Assembly (NCBI GenBank): GCA_016703535.1
Contig: JADJBV010000001.1
Span: 5,260,001 to 5,324,000, forward strand
DNA: 64,000 nucleotides
Direction of reading: 5' to 3'
DNA from: Deltaproteobacteria bacterium
GTDB lineage: Bacteria; Myxococcota; Kuafuiibacteriia; Kuafuiibacteriales; Kuafuiibacteriaceae
Part shown: positions 60,646-64,000 of the stretch, piece after piece
How positions within the stretch are numbered: the first letter of the stretch is position 1
Layout: the number at the start of each line of letters is the position of its first letter
Position numbers and translations under genes: made by a program
Notes under the pieces: model-generated
The model's input: the letters and a program-made list of their open reading frames with translations, nothing else
What the model was told of the DNA's origin: nothing
Databases searched by the model: none

Positions 60646-63044
60646 GCCGCTACGCCGAGGTGGTGGTCCCGCTGCCGGTGCCCGGCCGCTTCCACTACCG
60701 GGTGCCAGAAGAACTGCAAGACAACTTGCGCTTAGGCCACCGGGTATTGGTGCCCTTCGGGAGCCGCAAGATCACCGCCTTCGTCTTGGCCTTGACCGAT
60801 GAGTTGGGTGGGCTCGAGGAGGCCAAGCTGAAGGCGATCTTGGCCCGGCTGGACGCAGAGCCGTTGTTGCCCGCCGACGTCTTGGAGTTGGCCCGCTTCG
60901 CCGCCGATTATTACCTGGCCACCCCTGGGGAGGTGCTGAAGGTCGCCCTGCCCCCGGGCCTGACCGCCGCCTCCAAAAAACGCCTGATGACCACGGCTTT
61001 GGGCCGGGCCGCCTTGGACGACGACCTGGACGACGCGACCCGGGCCTTGTTGTTGGCCGGCCTCAAGGCGGGCCTGAAGGGGAAGTTGGCCAAAAGCCGC
61101 TTGGCGCTGAAGTTGGTGGAGGGCGGTTGGTTGTCGGAGCACGAGGAGGTCGCCGCCAAAGAGAGCGGCGACGAGATCTGGGTGGTGGAGCGCCTGGTCG
61201 ATCGCAAGACCGCTTGGCCTCACCTGGGTCGGGCCCGGAACCGTCTCCGGCTGTTCGAGCGGGTGGAGGCGGAGCCGGTGCCCTTGGAGATCCTGAAGGC
61301 CGAGCTGGGGGACGGCCTGCGGGCGGCGCTGAAGCACTTGGAAGTGCAAGGTATCTTGCAAACCAAGAAGGCGCCTCGGCCCACGACCTTGCGCGAGGAC
61401 GTGGTGGCGGCGGCCCCGCGACACACCGCCGAACAAGAGGCGGCGCTGGTGGCGCTTTTGCCGGCCATCGAGGCCCGGGCCGGCGGAGCCTTTTTGCTCC
61501 ACGGCGTGACCGGCTCAGGCAAAACCGAGGTCTACCTGGCGGCGATCGAACGGGGCCTCGCCTTGGGCCAAGGGGCGATCGTTTTGGTCCCGGAGATCGC
61601 GCTGACGCCCCAGCTGGAGCACCGTTTTCGGGCCCGCTTTGGCGAACAGGTGGTGGTGCTCCACTCGGGCATCGCCGACGGCGAACGACGGCGGCGTTGG
61701 CAACAACTGCGAAGTGGTGAGGCCAAGATCGCCTTGGGCGCCCGTTCGGCCTTGTGGGCCCCGGTGCGGGACCTGGGGGTGGTGGTGGTCGACGAAGAAC
61801 ACGACCCATCCTTCAAGCAAGGTTCGGAGGTCCGCTATCACGGGCGAGATCTAGCCTTGGTCCGGGCCCGACAGACCAAAAGTGTGGCCATCTTGGGGTC
61901 GGCCACACCGTCCCTCGAGTCCCTGGAGTTGTGGCGTCAGGGTCGCCTGACCCGTTTGGTGTTGGGTGAGCGGGCCTTGGGCCGACCGATGCCGACCATT
62001 CAGGTGGTGGACTTGGCCGCCGAAAAAAAGGCGATGAAGGGCGCGGTGCACATCTTGTCCCGCCCCTTGGCCGATCGGCTGCGGTTGGTGGTGGCCGCCA
62101 AACAACAGGCGATCCTGTTCCTGAACCGCCGGGGCTTCAACACCATCGTCTACTGCGAAGGTTGTGGGGACGCCCGCCGCTGTTCCCACTGCGACGTGTC
62201 CTTGACCCACCACCGGGCCCAAAACGAGCTCCACTGCCACTACTGCGGGCACATCGAGCCCCTCTCGGCGCCGTGCAAAAAGTGCGGCTCGCCAGTGATG
62301 GAGCCCTTTGGGGTCGGCACCGAACGTTTGGTGGAGGCGGTCGAGGAAGAGGTGCAGGGCGTCAAGGTCTTGCGACTCGATCGGGACTCGACCAGCAAGG
62401 TCGGCGCCCTGGAGGCCACCTTGTCGGCGTTTCGGGCCGGCGAGGCCGACGTGTTGGTGGGTACCCAGATGGTCGCCAAGGGCCACGACTTCCCCCGGGT
62501 GACCTTGGTTGGCATCGTCTTGGCCGACGCCTCCTTGGCCTTCCCCGACTTTCGGGCCGCCGAACGGACCTTTCAGCTGATGACCCAAGTGGCGGGCCGA
62601 GCGGGGCGGGCCGACGATCCGGGCCACGTGATCATCCAGACCTTCCAGCCCGATCACTACGCGCTGCAAGCGGCCATCGCCCACGACGCGCTCGCGTTCC
62701 ATTCAATAGAATCTCCTTCCCGGGCCGCCGCCGGTTATCCACCCCACACCCGCCTCGGCCTGGTGCGGATCGAGGCCCGGGACCAAAACACCGCCAAAAA
62801 GCAGGCCGAGAAGGTGGCGCGCCTGGCCAAAGAAGCGGCGGGCAACGCCCCGGTCTACCGGGTGATCGGCCCGGCCCCGGCGCCCATCGAGAAGTTGCGG
62901 GATCGTTATCGCCAGCTGGTGTTGACCTTTGCCCCAACCCCCGCGCGCCTGCAGGCCCTGCTCTTTCGGGTCAAGCAACAGCTCGGGCGATCTCCGGCCG
63001 GAGTCGACGTGGTCTTCGACGTCGACGCCTTGGATCTGCTGTAG
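60642..63044 (+). CDS. priA: primosomal protein N' (replication restart helicase)
   Basis: This 800-residue 3'-5' DNA helicase reloads the replisome at stalled forks. It has the N-terminal 3'-DNA binding domain (MSRYAEVVVPLPVPGRFHYRVP). The helicase core shows Walker A GVTGSGKTEVYL, DEEH (VVVDEEHDPSFK), GSATPSLES and QVAGRAGR. The Zn-binding cysteines follow the pattern C-x2-C, C-x2-C, C-x2-C, C-x2-C (CEGCGDARRCSHC, CHYCGH, CKKC). All expected parts are present. It overlaps the small lipoprotein gene by ATGA. Confidence 0.97.
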   Translation: MSRYAEVVVPLPVPGRFHYRVPEELQDNLRLGHRVLVPFGSRKITAFVLALTDELGGLEEAKLKAILARLDAEPLLPADVLELARFAADYYLATPGEVLKVALPPGLTAASKKRLMTTALGRAALDDDLDDATRALLLAGLKAGLKGKLAKSRLALKLVEGGWLSEHEEVAAKESGDEIWVVERLVDRKTAWPHLGRARNRLRLFERVEAEPVPLEILKAELGDGLRAALKHLEVQGILQTKKAPRPTTLREDVVAAAPRHTAEQEAALVALLPAIEARAGGAFLLHGVTGSGKTEVYLAAIERGLALGQGAIVLVPEIALTPQLEHRFRARFGEQVVVLHSGIADGERRRRWQQLRSGEAKIALGARSALWAPVRDLGVVVVDEEHDPSFKQGSEVRYHGRDLALVRARQTKSVAILGSATPSLESLELWRQGRLTRLVLGERALGRPMPTIQVVDLAAEKKAMKGAVHILSRPLADRLRLVVAAKQQAILFLNRRGFNTIVYCEGCGDARRCSHCDVSLTHHRAQNELHCHYCGHIEPLSAPCKKCGSPVMEPFGVGTERLVEAVEEEVQGVKVLRLDRDSTSKVGALEATLSAFRAGEADVLVGTQMVAKGHDFPRVTLVGIVLADASLAFPDFRAAERTFQLMTQVAGRAGRADDPGHVIIQTFQPDHYALQAAIAHDALAFHSIESPSRAAAGYPPHTRLGLVRIEARDQNTAKKQAEKVARLAKEAAGNAPVYRVIGPAPAPIEKLRDRYRQLVLTFAPTPARLQALLFRVKQQLGRSPAGVDVVFDVDALDLL

Positions 63045-63055
63045 ATTCGGGGCCG

Positions 63056-64000
63056 ATGATCGAACGTCCCTACTACCTGGCGGGGCGGCCCGAGGCCCCC
63101 AACCACGACCTCTTGGTGCGAGACAAGGCCAGCGGCGAGGTCTACGCCAAGGTGGCCCAGGCCGACGACGCCACCTTGGATCGGGCCATCGAGGCGGCGG
63201 TGGCGGCGGCGCCAGCGATGAAGGCCCTGCCCGCTTATGTGCGCCAGCAGATCCTGGAGCACTGCGTTCGGCGCTTCAGCGAGCGGGCCGAAGAGCTGGC
63301 CTTGGGCCTGTGCCGCGAGGCGGGCAAGCCGATCAAGGATGCGCGAGGTGAGGTCACGCGCCTCGTCGACACCTTTCGCCACGCCGCCGGTGAAGCGGTG
63401 CGGATCCCGGGCGAGGTGTTGGATCTGGCGAGCACCCCGAGGGCCAAAGGGTATCGGGGCTTCGTGCAGCGGGTGTCGGTCGGCCCAGTGGCGTTGATCT
63501 CGCCCTTCAACTTTCCGCTCAACCTGGTGGCCCACAAGGTGGCGCCGGCGATCGCCGCTGGGTGCCCCTTCGTGTTGAAGCCCGCGAGCAGCACGCCCCT
63601 CGGCGCCTTGATCATCGCCGAGGTCTTGGCCGAGACCGAGCTGCCACCGGGGGCCTTTTCGGTTTTGCCGTGCCCCGGTTCCGAAGCCGGTCGTTTGGCC
63701 GAAGATCCGCGGCTGAAGTTGCTCAGCTTCACTGGCTCCCCGGAGGTGGGTTGGGCCCTCAAGGCTCGGGCCGGCCAAAAGAAGGTGCTGCTGGAGTTGG
63801 GCGGCAACGCCGCGGTGGTGGTCGAACCCGACTGGGATCTCGACGACGTGGTGCGCCGGATCGTCTTCGGCGCCTACTACCAGTCGGGCCAAAGCTGCAT
63901 CAGCGTGCAGCGGATCTTGGCGCACCACTCGATCTACGAGGAGTTGAGTCGGCGTCTGGCGGAGGCCACCTCGGCGCTCAAGGTCGGCGAACCGCAGGAA
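63056..64000 (+). CDS. aldehyde dehydrogenase, 3' end outside window
   Basis: The frame is open from ATG 63056 through the window edge, 315 codons. The NAD-dependent aldehyde dehydrogenase family is shown by VALISPFNFPLNLVAHKVAP, KPASSTPLGA, the FTGSPEVG cofactor loop, the catalytic Glu in LELGGNAAVVVE and the nucleophile Cys in SGQSCISVQR. A typical enzyme is 470-500 residues, so about one third is missing. Substrate is unknown. It follows priA by 11 bases. Confidence 0.93.
   Translation, partial: MIERPYYLAGRPEAPNHDLLVRDKASGEVYAKVAQADDATLDRAIEAAVAAAPAMKALPAYVRQQILEHCVRRFSERAEELALGLCREAGKPIKDARGEVTRLVDTFRHAAGEAVRIPGEVLDLASTPRAKGYRGFVQRVSVGPVALISPFNFPLNLVAHKVAPAIAAGCPFVLKPASSTPLGALIIAEVLAETELPPGAFSVLPCPGSEAGRLAEDPRLKLLSFTGSPEVGWALKARAGQKKVLLELGGNAAVVVEPDWDLDDVVRRIVFGAYYQSGQSCISVQRILAHHSIYEELSRRLAEATSALKVGEPQE

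Overview
The window is high-GC DNA, about two thirds G+C by eye, with dense and mostly leaderless-looking gene spacing. It most resembles a Myxococcota or related deltaproteobacterial-type genome. Pointers to this are lipoproteins with D/T/P-rich linkers, a five-copy Cys-rich repeat of the myxobacterial DUF4215 type joined to an RCC1-like propeller, tandem signal peptidase II genes, many proline-rich proteins of unknown function, and a polysaccharide export set of the kind found in myxobacteria. This is inference from protein content; there is no rRNA marker, and I found no tRNA or CRISPR array.

Bases 1-29.3 kb are mainly a surface or extracellular polysaccharide region. From the left they hold a cut-off membrane protein, rmlB and a tyrosine autokinase/co-polymerase (minus strand), then carAB, a glycosyltransferase and a beta-helix lipoprotein. 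Next come a 1.1-kb array of 180-bp tandem repeats, a GxxExxY protein, a SxtJ/DUF5989/carbamoyltransferase cassette and an SDR. They are followed by a Wzy-like polymerase with a short OPX lipoprotein (minus), a secreted beta-helix protein and asparagine synthase. The region ends with a minus-strand operon: FecR-type regulator, coiled-coil protein, outer-membrane barrel, glycosyltransferase and WecA-like initiating transferase. The parts form a nearly complete Wzx/Wzy-type pathway, but no Wzx flippase is visible. carAB could supply carbamoyl phosphate to the carbamoyltransferase, and the asparagine synthase could amidate a sugar acid.

Bases 29.4-41 kb mix an uncharacterised disordered protein, two paralogous peptidoglycan-binding proteins with a shared head and different tails (the second frameshifted), argC-argB, two TetR regulators, an 80-bp tandem repeat, and a DcrB/EagT6-like adaptor coupled to an unknown membrane-segment protein. 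Bases 41-54.2 kb hold an acyl-CoA dehydrogenase, large lipoproteins, a truncated haemoglobin, a hybrid histidine kinase, a cyclopropane-synthase-like methyltransferase and a PEGA-like membrane protein.

Bases 54.2-64 kb hold a further effector-like protein with a small partner, a lipoprotein-maturation block (lspA-lspA-lgt followed by a barrel, a LolA-like protein and a 45-residue lipoprotein), priA, and the start of an aldehyde dehydrogenase. The best candidate for something undescribed is the set of effector-like loci at 30.9-34.8, 39.0-40.9 and 54.2-56.3 kb. Two of them share a C-terminal glycine-zipper module, and a third has an Eag-like chaperone. No secretion apparatus is present in the window.
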